A DNA stretch of 64,000 bases, taken from the NCBI GenBank assembly GCA_964019155.1, contig OZ025243.1, forward strand, positions 86,218,411-86,282,410. Direction: 5' to 3'. This stretch comes from Osedax fenrisi (Eukaryota > Annelida > Polychaeta > Sabellida > Siboglinidae). Below the pieces are notes generated by a model that saw nothing but the letters and a program-made list of their open reading frames with translations, did not search any database and had not been told where the DNA came from. The position numbers and the translations under genes are program-made. Positions 1-11,945 of this stretch are shown piece by piece (the stretch's first letter is position 1; each line of letters starts with the position of its first letter).

Positions 1-189
1 CAAGGTTGATTACAAGTTAGTTTAATTAAATAGGATATCGTGAAGTTTTGTTTAGTTCGTAAGGATTAAGGGAGTGATAATGTAAATAGTTGCAATATTC
101 AAGCACAGATACTATGAGTCTATAAGGATCGAATAAGATATATTAGTGACATATTAGAGTAGAGATAATACGAGTTTACAATATACGAT

Positions 190-370
190 ATACTTACCTC
201 TTTACTTTCATCGAGCTCTCGCCTGACCTAATGTTGACAGTTTTTCCATTCACCACGATCCATCATCACATATCGTATTTCATCGATATACTCAAGTTCA
301 TTCTGAAGTTTTAGAGCTTCTATAAACGTAAACTGTCGACGACTTCTTCTTAATTTCCCTCGTGTGTATG
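190..370 (-). pseudogene. 3' end of an RTE-like LINE reverse transcriptase
   Basis: Translated on the minus strand, this block reads as the extreme C-terminus of the RTE-like LINE protein that ends at 32284. Both have an Arg-rich stretch, then FxxxL, then DEIRxxMMDRxxW, then an ARAR-type end. Here the order is RRQFTF, YIDEIRYVMMDRGEW, then an in-frame stop. The sequence after the reading frame carries a GTAAG-type tail, as at 32281-32300. Everything upstream is missing, as expected for a 5'-truncated LINE insertion. It is a dead fragment, not a host gene. Confidence 0.7.
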
Positions 371-699
371 TCCGTATAATTAGGTTATGGGCCAATTATT
401 TTTTTGTGACGTATACAGTGACTGGCAAGATTTAATATACGTGTAACATTCTTTTAAATGTTTTAACAATATAATTTAGTGAGCTATGTTACGAATACAG
501 ATACATCTCGTCAGTTGAATAGTCATTGATGTACACGCATATATTAGGAACACGAACGTACGCGTTAATTCTAGAATCAACAATAATATAATAATATAAT
601 TTATTGAATATAGAAAATAGATATTCAAAATGACATAAAACAGGATCCAAAACTAATAATAAAAAATAAGTAAATGTATTAACATTATTGATTTAAATA

Positions 700-1520
700 T
701 GCCATAGTTTGGCCTGTATATGTTAATGATATGCCAACAGGGCCGCAACATATCTCAACTTTAAGGAAATGGTGCATCATTTCCTATGCCTTGGGGTGTA
801 ATATTTGACCAGTAGCTACTGGTTCTAGATTCCATGCTGACATCCTTACTCCCCGACACTCGTCACAATCCAACTTTCCTAACATAACATACGATGACAA
901 AAATAAATAAGGTAATAAATACAAATAAATAAATAAATGAACTAGGTATACCCTATAGAATGAACATGCTCATCAGCTACCAGAAAATATCACAGAAACA
1001 CCCGATTTGAATAATGGAAGAGACTTAATTTTAGTTAGGTGAGCAGTCAGATTGTTCCATGTAACTGATACCCGATTGCTGAATACGTTGTGTGATCGGT
1101 TATTCTTTGATATGTCTCTTCTGATTTTCACAGAGGGCCCTCTAAGATGATTCGTGTAGGTCCACAAGAAATCATCTACATCCACATCAACGAGACCATT
1201 GACTATTTTATATGTCAGCACCATATCAGCAACATGCCTACGTGAAGAAAGTGATTTTATTTTTTAAATTAATAATTGTCACGGTATTCTAATGAACCTA
1301 AATTGCATCTAAAGAAAAGTTTTCAAGTAAATAGTCTCTGAACCAATTCGAGTTTGGCATAATTACCATTTGATCTGAATGGAATGAATGGATTCCAGAG
1401 ACTGCAGTCTTCCATGGAAGCGTATTCAAGGAAAGGTCTTACATAACTTGTATACGCTAGTATCGATAGTACATATTTGTTACACAATGAAACGCCGTAT
1501 TTAATATCGAACAAGACTCA
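700..1520 (-). pseudogene. CR1/Jockey-type LINE, C-terminal RT remnant and 3' UTR
   Basis: Two minus-strand frames form one decayed LINE 3' end. The frame at 1323-1514 has the thumb-region signature YVRPFLEYAS, then LWNPF and LVQRLFT, found in many CR1/Jockey-type reverse transcriptases. The frame at 973-1224 has the terminal signature NVFSNRVSVTWNNL followed by a serine/lysine-rich end. They lie in different frames, so at least one frameshift separates them. The stretch from 973 down to about 700 has no long frame and is probably the 3' UTR. It is 5'-truncated and not functional. Confidence 0.65.
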
Positions 1521-1663
1521 TAGATAATCGTATTATAGATGTTTTGACCTATAATATTGTCAATATGGTACAGTATAAAAATACTTAAAACTATTTAATA
1601 AATTAATAAAAGTACGTAATTTGTATACCCTTTAAGATAGGTGTATAATAGTAAAGTGTTCTG

Positions 1664-1707
<44 letters not shown>

Positions 1708-2055
1708 ACATGCCTAGTTATAAGCCTTAAATACTCGAAGTCCTTTGGGTTAGTTAAACTCATACTAGGTAAGCAATACTTATGTATTACTGATTCTATG
1801 TTGTTGTTTACTTTCTTCTCTATTGGGATACTAAGTGGATCTATCTCAGAAATATTCCCTTATTTACTTAAAGGAATTGGTAAGAATTTATGACGTAACT
1901 AGACAAATATGTACGTATAGTTAGTTTTACCGTTAAGTGTCAAATTTAATTTTATATTTAAAATTTTAAAACAGGTAAGGATTATTTATTAAGAGGGAAT
2001 TCGTTACATTAATGTTCCCCTATGGGTGTTTACTTCTAGATTTATTATTAATTTG
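1521..2055. other. No gene seen; AT-rich with a TA tract
   Basis: Low-complexity AT-rich sequence with a (TA)n tract at about 1668-1700. I see no coding signature on either strand. Confidence 0.5.
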
Positions 2056-2059
2056 TATA

Positions 2060-2350
2060 TATATATATACTGGATATGCGGAGAACTAAGTCTCCTCAGG
2101 ATACTCGGCCCATATGTCTTCATCTTTATCCGAAGCGATAAATGATGAACTGATATGGTGATGATAACTCCAACCACCGGCTCCCCAGGTTGCTGATAGG
2201 GGAACGGCCATTAGATATAATGGTTAGCTGCGAATAACCAATAAGATTTTCCGGACAAAATGCCAATGTGTACGGAGTAGCGACGCACATTTTATCTAGC
2301 TACTGAAAGCAATGCCGATAAAAAGCAATACATTGTAAGGTAAGTAATAT
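2060..2350. repeat. Medium-GC block ending in a GGTAAGTAA tail, possible non-autonomous retroelement
   Basis: This block is clearly less AT-rich than its flanks and has no long frame. It ends in GTAAGGTAAGTAA, the same kind of tail that follows the RTE-like LINE at 32281 and the LINE end at 35870-35885. That tail suggests a retroposed untranslated segment or a SINE mobilised by the same LINE group. I could not identify a tRNA-like head. Confidence 0.35.
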
Positions 2351-2553
2351 ATATATATCCCGCCCACCATTTTAATAAATTTAATTTAATTTTTATAATA
2401 ATTATTATTATTTAATCATGTCCTTACCTTTGCCTTACCTTCATAATATTCATCGATTTTATATTATGTTACGGTCGATTCCTTTTAATAACATTATGTT
2501 ACTTTTAAATTTAAATTGAATTTAGTTAATTATATGTTTTATAAGCGCGTTTG

Positions 2554-2554
<1 letters not shown>

Positions 2555-2595
<41 letters not shown>
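2555..2595. repeat. (TA)n microsatellite
   Basis: About 20 uninterrupted TA units. Short Ile/Tyr reading frames across it are repeat artefacts. Confidence 0.95.
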
Positions 2596-2597
<2 letters not shown>

Positions 2598-2599
2598 AT

Positions 2600-3600
2600 T
2601 TTTTATATATTTTGTAAGTACACTTTATTATTTACATTCTATGTATTTAGTACATTCTTTTTTAATCCAGATTTCTTTTTCAATTTTCATATATTTTCTT
2701 ATGTTTATATTAATTAGCCTGTATTCCGCAGCATACATAGTGGGTATCCTATTTATAGTTTTACTATATTCATTTCATATGATATCGATAAGCGATATCG
2801 CTTAAATCTAGAATATCGTCATTGATCTATGACTTCTTCAGTTGACATTATTTACTAAATATGTTGCTAGTTACAGTAATAATAATAATAATAGTTTATT
2901 TAGACACTTTAATAATGGTAGAAATAATTCTCTAAAGTGTAATCAAATACTAATGTTAAACAAAATAATTATAATAAAAGATATTTCTTCATACTTTTGC
3001 GGAAGATTTAAATGTAAGACGCACTTTTTTTATCAGAGGAAGCTTATTCCACATCTAATTATCCACATACAATATAATATATGTAGCGAACTTCATTTGA
3101 TATGCATTTATATCTTGATCATAATTGTCTACTTAATTCCTACTTGTAATTATATACGACAGCTAGTATGTGTTGGGCCTACTTTTGACAAAAAGATATT
3201 TTAATAATAAATTAATTTATCAATAATTACTAAAAAAAATAAAATCAAATACCTAACATGTGTAATTTAGCGGGAAAATATTTCCAAAAATTCCGTAGAA
3301 AAGGAATGTATTTTTTAAACTAAACTGTATTATCTACTGGAATATATTTCTAAATTATAACGAGTAAAATGTATATTCAAATAATTAATAATTTATTTGG
3401 TAATTATATATTTACTATATAGAGCTATGCAGCCAACATCGAGATATCACCCCAGCTTACCGAACTAGTGTTGTACGTTCCGTCTTCGTTAGATAGAGTC
3501 AACCATTAGGAAGAACTACAGGTGCAGCTAATAAGATACCAAACCACACACAGGCGATGTCTTATATTGACTTCTTATAACTTATTATCGATGTTGAATA
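2600..3600. other. No gene seen; AT-rich spacer
   Basis: Frames at 2551-2805 and 2842-3204 are open by chance in AT-rich DNA. They show no recognisable domain and have Ile/Tyr/Asn-biased composition. Confidence 0.45.
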
Positions 3601-3615
3601 GCATGTAATCCATTA

Positions 3616-3715
3616 ATGTATGCGTGTGTGTGTGCGTGTATATGTGTGTGTGTGTGTGCAGTCAAACGGTTATTGCTTTCTTTTATAACACACGCACATA
3701 CACACATAGATACAC

Positions 3716-3748
<33 letters not shown>
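3616..3748. repeat. Compound TG / CA / TA microsatellite
   Basis: A TG-rich run (3618-3659), a short spacer, an ACAC-rich run (about 3688-3715) and a (TA)n run (3717-3748). The TG and CA runs are complementary and could fold into an imperfect hairpin. Confidence 0.85.
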
Positions 3749-3751
<3 letters not shown>

Positions 3752-4346
3752 GAGGGAAGGGGTTAGTGGCCGAGGACGGAGTAGTGGCCGTTTTAATTAA
3801 CGCTTAAATGGTGCTTGATAGGATAACAAGTTCTATATACAATATTTAGATAATCAAAATATCTATAATATATAGTAAATTTTTTTTTTAAATAATTAAT
3901 TAATTACACTAATTTATTACATAATAATTTTTTGTCAAATTTTGAGAAAAACATGATTATATATATATATATTGATACTTATTTATGTGTATATATAATT
4001 AAATCATTGAATCAAATAAGGTGCGTATGCATCATAAATATAATTATTTAATATTACATAATTAACAAAATATAAATCGAATAAATTACGAGACATCTAT
4101 CGCATTCTCTGGTACTAGTGGTCACTACTACGGCCTTGCCTTATTTTAGTACTTTTTGTAATACCTAATCAAACGTTTATATTATTAGGTTAAACACTTC
4201 ATATATAAAAGTGAAATCACAGTATTCTAGAACTATATGATTTCTAGTTAATTCAAAAAAAGAATAGCCTCAAATTCAGTATTTATCGATATATTATAAA
4301 TCTTCTGAGGCATTTTAATTATCGGCCACTACTCCCTTCTCTCTCC
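3749..4346. mobile_element. Non-autonomous DNA transposon with TA target site, about 598 bp
   Basis: The left end begins GGGGAGGGAAGGGG followed by TTAGTGGCCGA. The right end, read in reverse complement, begins GGAGAGAGAAGGGA followed by GTAGTGGCCGA. That is an imperfect terminal inverted repeat with 21 of 25 bases matching. TA flanks both ends (3747-3748 and 4347-4348), as for Tc1/mariner-type target choice, although the left TA lies in a (TA)n tract and is weak evidence by itself. The AGTAGTGGCC motif recurs just inside the left end and, degenerate, near 4119-4134. No transposase frame is present. Confidence 0.65.
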
Positions 4347-4692
4347 TACATACATACATACATATTTATATATAATAAAACTCCCTATATGTATAAAATC
4401 CTTCGGGCCTTCAAATAGATTATTCAAAATAAATCTATGTTATATTTTTCTAAATTAAAATATTTAAAAAAATTAAAAATATAATTAATATTATAATAAA
4501 TTGATAATTGTTTCTCATAATAATATAAAACACAATTATTATAACTAGAATTGATGTATATAAAGTATATGTATAATTATGGAACGTATATTACTATGTA
4601 TCTTGGTATTTGCCGTTAAAGTTATTACTAGTAAAGTCAGTATTAAATATAATTTAAATATATATATTTATATCATATGTATTGCCGATACA

Positions 4693-4693
<1 letters not shown>

Positions 4694-4744
<51 letters not shown>

Positions 4745-4797
4745 TTTATCAGATTTAGGTACAAGTACCTGGGTAATAGTAGAAGCATTGCTGCTTG

Positions 4798-4838
<41 letters not shown>
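4694..4838. repeat. Two (TA)n tracts around a 60-bp unique spacer
   Basis: TA runs at 4694-4740 and 4801-4838. Frames spanning both runs on both strands are repeat artefacts. Confidence 0.9.
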
Positions 4839-4840
<2 letters not shown>

Positions 4841-4859
4841 AATATTATATTTCATATGA

Positions 4860-6399
4860 CAAATAGTAATAATTTAGTAAATGCTACATATATTATACAC
4901 AGTCCTTACCAAACAAAAATGGACATGACAAACATGAATCATGTGTATAAGCCATACAGTATGTACTTCGTTGATCTATATCAATTCTAATAATCTGCAC
5001 TCTAATTGGCTGTTGTCACTAAACTTATTACTTCGTATATATGTACAGCTATGCGCATTATCCGTCGACGTATCTAATCTATTATATAATCTAATAGCGG
5101 AAGTTATAATTGTCGAGACCCTGTAAATAAATGACTATCATAGTATACATGTTTAACTACTAAAAACTATACACGTATTAACATGTGATCGTATGTTCGT
5201 ATTGCTTCGGCGCGTATATACAATATTGATGTTGTTATACATTTGCCCCAGTTATTATTAAAGATGCCGGTTATTTCCTAATTAGTATATATTTGAAATA
5301 AAATTAAAATATTATCTCCATCCACACTAGAATTGTATACGTATTATTCATTTAGCTTAAGCCCCTAAGGGTTAAAGGTATCCCCTTAAATGTAATCACT
5401 TTCTAATATCATTCTTCAATAACTCAAATAACTGTAATGCCTCTGATGATCATATCACATATCTTACAATAACTCTCCATTTGTCTTCTAAATAACCATA
5501 ATATAAGTAACCATTTTGTTTTATATTTTCTCTATTTGATTAAATTCCAAATCATATATATATATGATATATATGATATATATTATATTATTAATTCAAA
5601 TTATATTAATAGACTAATTCTCTCGTTTCCAAAATAAAACAGTAAACATAATAGTATTTTAATTCGATTTAGAATTGAACACTGAATGAAATGGTACAAC
5701 TCTACCTTTCAACCTGTACAGGTATTATACATATGATACTACCCTATTGCGACCATATTATATATCACTATTATAATTCTGACTCGATAACATGAACAAA
5801 AGTATTACTAAATATATCTAAATGTACCTACCTGTACTATTCTAAAATATAACTTATAATAATATATACTATTATTATATATTTTCATACTTTTAATACT
5901 ATTTTACGGACAAATAATATAAATAATGTATTTATTCTAAAAAAACATTAAGTTATTTATTTCTAAGTAAATATTTGTTTTTTTATATTTTTAATATTTA
6001 TTTTTTAATATATATATTTGTTTTCATCTTGTTTCGTTTAGTGTTTTAAATTTTAAAATTATAATCGGTAGTATTATTAGTCATCAATAATATGACAGGA
6101 ATGTGGCACTATTGCACGTCTTATTGAAAGATGATTCATTTTTTTAGTAGTTTTAATTTTATAACATACTTTTAGATATTTTTATTTTACACATATTTAT
6201 AATAATTTACTATTTTTATTAACAATTTCTATATATTACAATTTATAAAGTTACATATTTTTACTAATATATATTTTAATACATTTTAATATTATACAAT
6301 TATTGTATTAACTTATTTTATTATTTACTTTAATGTAATGGATTGAAATATGATTATAACTTATATATGTCCATGAACAGTGTTTTATTATTTGTATTA

Positions 6400-6402
<3 letters not shown>
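4860..6402. other. No gene seen; AT-rich spacer
   Basis: Over 1.5 kb of very AT-rich sequence with no domain signature and no TIR pair that I could find. The frame at 4941-5126 is short and featureless. Confidence 0.45.

Positions 6403-6440
<38 letters not shown>
6403..6440. repeat. (TA)n microsatellite abutting a LINE 3' end
   Basis: A TA run that ends exactly where the minus-strand LINE-A copy at 6441 begins, so the LINE probably inserted at or next to it. Confidence 0.85.
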
Positions 6441-6441
<1 letters not shown>

Positions 6442-6870
6442 TATTGATTGATTGATAATTTATTTAAGCAAATACATAGCCGAAAAAATATAATCGAAAG
6501 TATAAAGTATAAATATTTGCTAACGATAAAGAACGTTATAGAAATAAACAAAGAATAATACGAAATTAAAAAATTAAATAAATTAAAACGTTTTACAAAT
6601 ACCGTAAAAATAAACGAAAAACAATCGAAAGTAGAAATAAATCATATAGAAAAAATAAATGAAAAATTATCAAAATAGAAATAAACGATAGCGTAAAAAT
6701 AATCGAATATAGAAATAAAATACATTATTTTGTAAATGGCATCGACATATTCAATTTCTACTTTAACTTTATAGAATTCTTCTTATCTTTGTACCCTTTT
6801 TTAGTAATAAATTATTAGTTATATAGTTTAATATTTAAATATTAAATTTTAAATATATTATAAACAGAAC
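6441..6870 (-). mobile_element. LINE-A, 5'-truncated 3' UTR copy
   Basis: Read on the minus strand, this matches the end of the LINE-A 3' UTR at about 25795-26219. It has the TTTCGATT/TTTATTTTTACG-rich block, then GGCTATGTATTTGCTTAAAT, then the ATCAATCAAT tail. It contains no coding sequence and is a typical short LINE insertion. Confidence 0.85.
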
Positions 6871-7224
6871 ATGTTAAAAATCAAATAAACCAATACTAGA
6901 ATGAAACAAACAAATAATGTAATACTTACCAAAATCTGTAATAATACTAGTTAGTACTTTATTAATTTTATATTTTAATTGTAGGTACCTATAATAAATT
7001 TGAAACATATATATATATATATAAACAGAACAAGTTACAAATAAAATAAACCAATATACCTATACAAAAACAGTTAACAACAAAACATACCAATAATATT
7101 ACGAAACAAACAATATAATAGCTATTGTATTGTATAATTATTAATTATATTACAACGAATGCTAACATGAACAATGAATCATTATTCTTACAATATTACT
7201 TTTATTATTTTATTATGACTAATA

Positions 7225-7350
7225 TTTTAATATGTACATGAAAATATTGGAGGTATAGACCAAATAAAGCCTTTCACTGATCCTCCATAGATGTATGATA
7301 TACATAGTATGCCGTATGTCTATAAACCGAGTTCATTCATTCATTCATAC
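7225..7350 (+). repeat. LINE-type 3' tail with (CATT)n, copy 1
   Basis: CCTTTCACTGATCCTCC, then TGTCTATAAACCGAG, then a (CATT)n run. The same order occurs at about 17200-17266, directly downstream of a LINE C-terminus. This suggests both are 3' UTR ends of the same LINE family. Confidence 0.5.
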
Positions 7351-7895
7351 GATAAACTAAATACTTCACTAAGCTATACTATTTGAATCACATGCTTCTA
7401 CCTAAAACACATTGTATATTGTGTTATACATAATATATATATATACATATATGCTTAATTAAATTTAACTATAGACAATAAAATGATGTACATTCATGAT
7501 AATTTTCTTCTCAACCTATGCTTACATGCTAACTTTATACTTACTTATTTTCTTCTCGTATGCATTCCAGTATATTCTAGATAACTTATCTAGTTATTAT
7601 AACTAATATATTGTAATATATGTTCGCATAATTTAAAAGTATCCCTGTGTCTTTAAATTGGTGTCCCCGTGAGTATACTATTTTATTAACGATATAACTT
7701 ATAATCGTATAGGTTAAATTAATATACGAAACGCTAAAATCCATTAATACAATTTACTCGATATAAATATTTGTGTATCCCTAAATCTGATAGGCGTCTA
7801 TAGGTGCGCACCTTAGTATTGAAGTATAACGTACTCAAGTATATGCATAATATCGTCCGTACATTTGATAGAACAGTTAAAGGTAGAGAATAAGA

Positions 7896-9365
7896 TTATA
7901 AACTAAAGATACAAGATAAAATGTTAAGTAAAATAATAAAACGATTTAAAATAGTTGACGAATTCGATACAATTCTTCCCGAACATTCTATTGATTCTTT
8001 ACTGATGGTCTTCACTGTTTTCCAGGTATTTGAAGGAAAATTCATCTCTGTCTTGAGAATTTGGTTTCCCGAGTACCAAGAGCCCAAAGAACCAACACAG
8101 ATGGGAATTACATATCCGAGTTGGCAATACTTTTCTATCTTCCTTTTAGCTGTAGATTCCGTGTTTGTAATCGAGTCGTAGGGAATTGTGATGTCGACAA
8201 AATAACATGATTTTTATATATATTTGATAACACGATCCGGTTTTAAATTATCTAGTGAGACGTAGCTAGTATTGTACTAAATATGGCATTCATCTAGGAA
8301 CTTAGTTAGTACTCCAAAGATATCATCATGTCTTTCTGTCATCATTTTTAGTGATGCAGAACACATATTCAATATGTGCATCGTCGTTTCATCCTTGGAG
8401 TAGAATTACCTACATGTTTTATCTGTTGAGCCAGGAAATGATTTTAATGGAAGTATGAGTTCTAGCCATGTGCCAATAGTTCCAGGATTTGAAAGACAGT
8501 GTCGATTCTTGTGATATTAGCTTTGTGATTAATAGATTACCTATATGCTATAGCATATAGGTAATCTATTGCATTTATCATACATGTATGCTATTGACAA
8601 CCTTAGTAGGAGTGGACCAGATATAATATATCGCTATGATTATATTTCCATCGGATATATCAATGCGAGCTCCAAGATATGTTGCTGCATGTCGAGTGCG
8701 AGTCCAAAGATTAGCACCTTTTCTATCACATCTATAAACATACAACCCATGCGTTTGGCTACCGGATAGAAATTCAGTGAGTGATTATGTCCGATAACAC
8801 AATTTTGGTTATTTGATAGTTGGAGATTAGCAATTGAGAATATCATATTATCCCTAGAAGATAGTAATTGCGTTGCTTTAGAGATTGTCTAAATATATAC
8901 TTTCCTGCTGATTTTACCAATCCCCAGGCCGCCAAGATTTATGTCGGTATAGAAGAATGGAGTAGCAACATTGTCAGGAATATTTGTATTATATCTTAGG
9001 AACTTTTTTATAGATTTATCCAGATCGTAGATACTTTCCTTCGTGACTCGTCCAGATTAGAGCTCATGAGATAGAGAGGGGATTTAGTGACTTCTCAAAA
9101 TCTCTATTTTTGCCATGGAGTTAATCCAGAGTCTGAAAGTTGATTAAGTTGTGCTGGTATATCAGTAGTACCATTAAACAAGAACTTAGATCCAATTGGT
9201 ATACCAAAGAATCTTTCATCAAATTCACCAATATGATGCGTTTTAATGAATTCTTGACCCAACATAAACTGCCGATCTTCAATAACTCCCTTGTTGAGAG
9301 AAATTCTAGTGAATTCTTGAAACCGATACTACTAGATACTTCTAGTATTCTATCTAGTGCCAAAT
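7896..9365 (-). pseudogene. R2-type LINE remnant: RT C-terminus, zinc knuckle and restriction-like endonuclease
   Basis: In minus-strand order, about 9300-9125 reads FGIPIGSKF, then LNQLSDSGLTPWQK. About 9120-9070 reads ILRSH*IPSLSHEL*SGRV. About 9040-8920 reads DLDKSIKKF, then ATPFFYTD and GGLGIGKI, followed by ATQLLSSRDN. About 8430-8330 has a damaged Cys/His knuckle (TCR, then MHILNMC, then MMTERHDDI). About 8240 reads LKPDRVI and about 8190 VDITIPYDS, then KRKIEKYCQLGY and GSLGSW. This order (thumb, knuckle, PD...D endonuclease motifs) is that of LINEs with a restriction-like endonuclease (R2, NeSL, R8 types), not of APE-type LINEs. It carries several stops and frameshifts and lacks the catalytic RT palm. 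Which R2-related clade it belongs to is open. Confidence 0.8.
8531..8570. repeat. Perfect 40-bp palindrome inside the R2-type remnant
   Basis: Each half is 20 bases: AATAGATTACCTATATGCTA followed immediately by its exact reverse complement, with no spacer. It could extrude as a cruciform. No target-site duplication is visible. Confidence 0.95.
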
Positions 9366-9965
9366 ATTAATTAAGTTATATCCATATATCTATATGTCAT
9401 ATAAATCCATAATACTGATACTCTAGATGTATTAATACTGACAACTTATAAGTTATAGACTATAACCTGTGCGAAGCGTATGAACTATTCTGATTTTCAT
9501 AAAATCGCGTGCGTTATAATATTAATACTACCAATGAAGCTAAATCTAAAAATGTTATTATTCAGATACTTAACTTGTATTATTAATTAATCAAATAATA
9601 AAAACTAATAAATTAATTAATAATTAAATTATATTAAATTATTTATAAAATTAATTATAAATAATGTAATTGAAATTTATCTCATTGGTTCATCAATAAT
9701 ATATAGTTTATCTAGTGGTATATAGGGTGTCCGTATTATAACACAGAGTGTCCGACGTACATCACGTAAATGAAGACGTACCCATGTCCGAATACGAACA
9801 CCCCGTTATCTATTGAATAAAAGATTAAATAAAATTTTAAAATCACAATAATATCTATAATCATATTATGTTAATATATTGTAATTTTTGATTAAAAACA
9901 TCGAGTCATAAAATGATAATACCATTTATTGTTAAATTTCCGTATTAGGTTATATTTCGCTTACT
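9366..9965 (-). mobile_element. DNA transposon remnant with GTGTCCGTATTA motifs, copy 1
   Basis: Inverted relative to 51623-52200, this block shares a long colinear homology. Shared items include GGTCATATAA next to a CTAGATGTATTAATAC block, ATGAACTATT next to TTTTCATAAAA, ACCCATGTCCGAATACG, and the end TTCCGTATTAGGTTA. It covers only about two-thirds of the other copy. One end is near 9965; the other is cut at 9366, where the R2-type remnant starts. No transposase is encoded. Confidence 0.7.
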
Positions 9966-10619
9966 ATAGTACTATAGCACTGGTAGAGATGTATTTTCCT
10001 CAGTCATGGTTAACAGTTACTTAATCATATTATGTACCGAGAACCTAATACTTAAAACTAAATACTATTATACTTAATAATAAGTACTATTCTACTTGCT
10101 AATAAGTATTATTATACTCGATACTAAATAATACTATACATAATATTAAATACTAAATGTTCTATAGAATAAATTTATTAATTTAATCAGAAAACAATAT
10201 ATAGATTATTAAATGAGTAAACTATTATTATGTTTAAAAAATAGAAATACAGATACATTGATATAGAATATAATGACTATTAACCAATATCTCTATACAA
10301 TAATTAAATACGCATAATAATAATGCGATCTATAAATTGACATAGGACATTAACCTAATATAATCATATGTAATATTTATATATAAAATAAATTACTATA
10401 CAATATAATTAGAATAATTATTAGTATTTAATTATTATTATTTAATTGATCATTACTATTTCAATAATATTACTATTATGAATAAACTTACACTGATACA
10501 GAAACTTTCTAAGAATAACGCTGCTATAGGTTCAATAACGTATGCAATGGATAAAGATAAAGTTATCAAAGTGAATATAACGAATCACCAGGGTAATACT
10601 TAACATGTATATATATATG

Positions 10620-10620
<1 letters not shown>
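9966..10620. other. No gene seen; AT-rich spacer
   Basis: Repeated ACTAAATACTATTATACT-like text near 10050-10150 is locally simple. No coding or TIR structure was found. Confidence 0.45.

Positions 10621-10624
<4 letters not shown>

Positions 10625-10692
<68 letters not shown>
10625..10692. repeat. (TA)34 microsatellite
   Basis: One of the longest uninterrupted TA runs in the window, about 68 bp. Confidence 0.95.
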
Positions 10693-10694
<2 letters not shown>

Positions 10695-10699
10695 TTATA

Positions 10700-11465
10700 T
10701 GTTAAACCACTTGGTAATACATTTAATAAGTTAAAAATGGCTATATATTATGACAATTTTAATTTTACAATGTTTTTAAATATTATTACTGATATACAAA
10801 TTACATATTTTGAAAATAGTTAGCTTGCTTTTTTAATGGTATATTATATGATATAGTATTTATGAATATATTTATTTCGTATGTTATGTGCATGCTAATA
10901 TATTAAAAATATCGTGATGTTGAACATTTATTTATTTAAAAAAGAATTTTATTAAAAATAAAAATTTTAATTTAAATCATAAATAGTCAATTATAATCCA
11001 TAATCTATTCATAATAATAAATATATTAATATATATAATATACTTATATTATATATCAAATGTGTATGTACACATTCATAATGCATTATTTAGCTCCAGA
11101 CACAATTACAGAAAGAATTACTGTTGGATCACGAGAAGGTTTTCAAATGTTATATTTTGTAAATTATTGATCATTTAAATACTGTATGTAATAGAATATG
11201 TTAATTTATGAATGTGAGAAATATTATATTATTATTATATATTTGACAATTTTAATTTGTTATAAAGTCATATAAGCTTCAACTTTATACTCAATGAGAA
11301 GTAATTGAATACTTAAATATTATAAATATAAAATAAAATTTAATAAAATAATATAGGACAATTATTACAATGTAATGATATTATTATATATACATATATT
11401 ATATAATTTATATTATATTCATTATTTTGTAGTTATTATTATTTTTATATTACTATAAGTACATC
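10700..11465. other. No gene seen; AT-rich spacer
   Basis: No domain, TIR or tail was recognised. Confidence 0.45.
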
Positions 11466-11469
11466 GCGT

Positions 11470-11945
11470 TATGAACTCAGACCATGTAGTTATTCAAAGA
11501 TTGATTGGAAATGTGCAAATATGTTTTTAATAGAGATTTAAAAGAGGTGGTGGATTGAGTGGAGCGTATATTATGTGGTAGTTTATTCCATAGATAAAGG
11601 GCCGATATGTGCCATGCACGAATATTAGTGGTATGTAGATTAAGCTTAGAGGGTAGATGTAGAAGGTAAGAAGTAGTTGAACGGATAGAGATAGTGTGAG
11701 TAGGAATAGAGATTAAGGAAGATAGATATTCAGGTCGGTTGTGGTGAAGAGAGTTATGAGTTAATAGAATAATTTATTGGTAGCCAATGCAATCTATGTA
11801 AATATGGGGAAATATGTATTTGGGAAAAGCGATCAATTTTAAAAATTGATCGTACTAACGCATTCTGCAGTATTTGAAATTTTTTAATTTGATAGCCAGG
11901 TAAGGAGAAAAGGAGATGAAAACCATGTATATCCATATCCAATAA
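11470..11945 (-). pseudogene. LINE C-terminus (APE-type), minus strand
   Basis: Minus-strand reading gives LQNALVRSIFKIDR, then HISPYLHRLHWLPINY, then further down HNIRSTQSTTSFKSLLKTYL. This is the usual C-terminal order of L2/CR1/Jockey-type proteins (xLHWLPI, then LWNxLP, then SFKxxLKTYL). Frames are partly broken. The upstream part is missing and the fragment meets the plus-strand LINE-B head to head near 11945. Confidence 0.75.
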
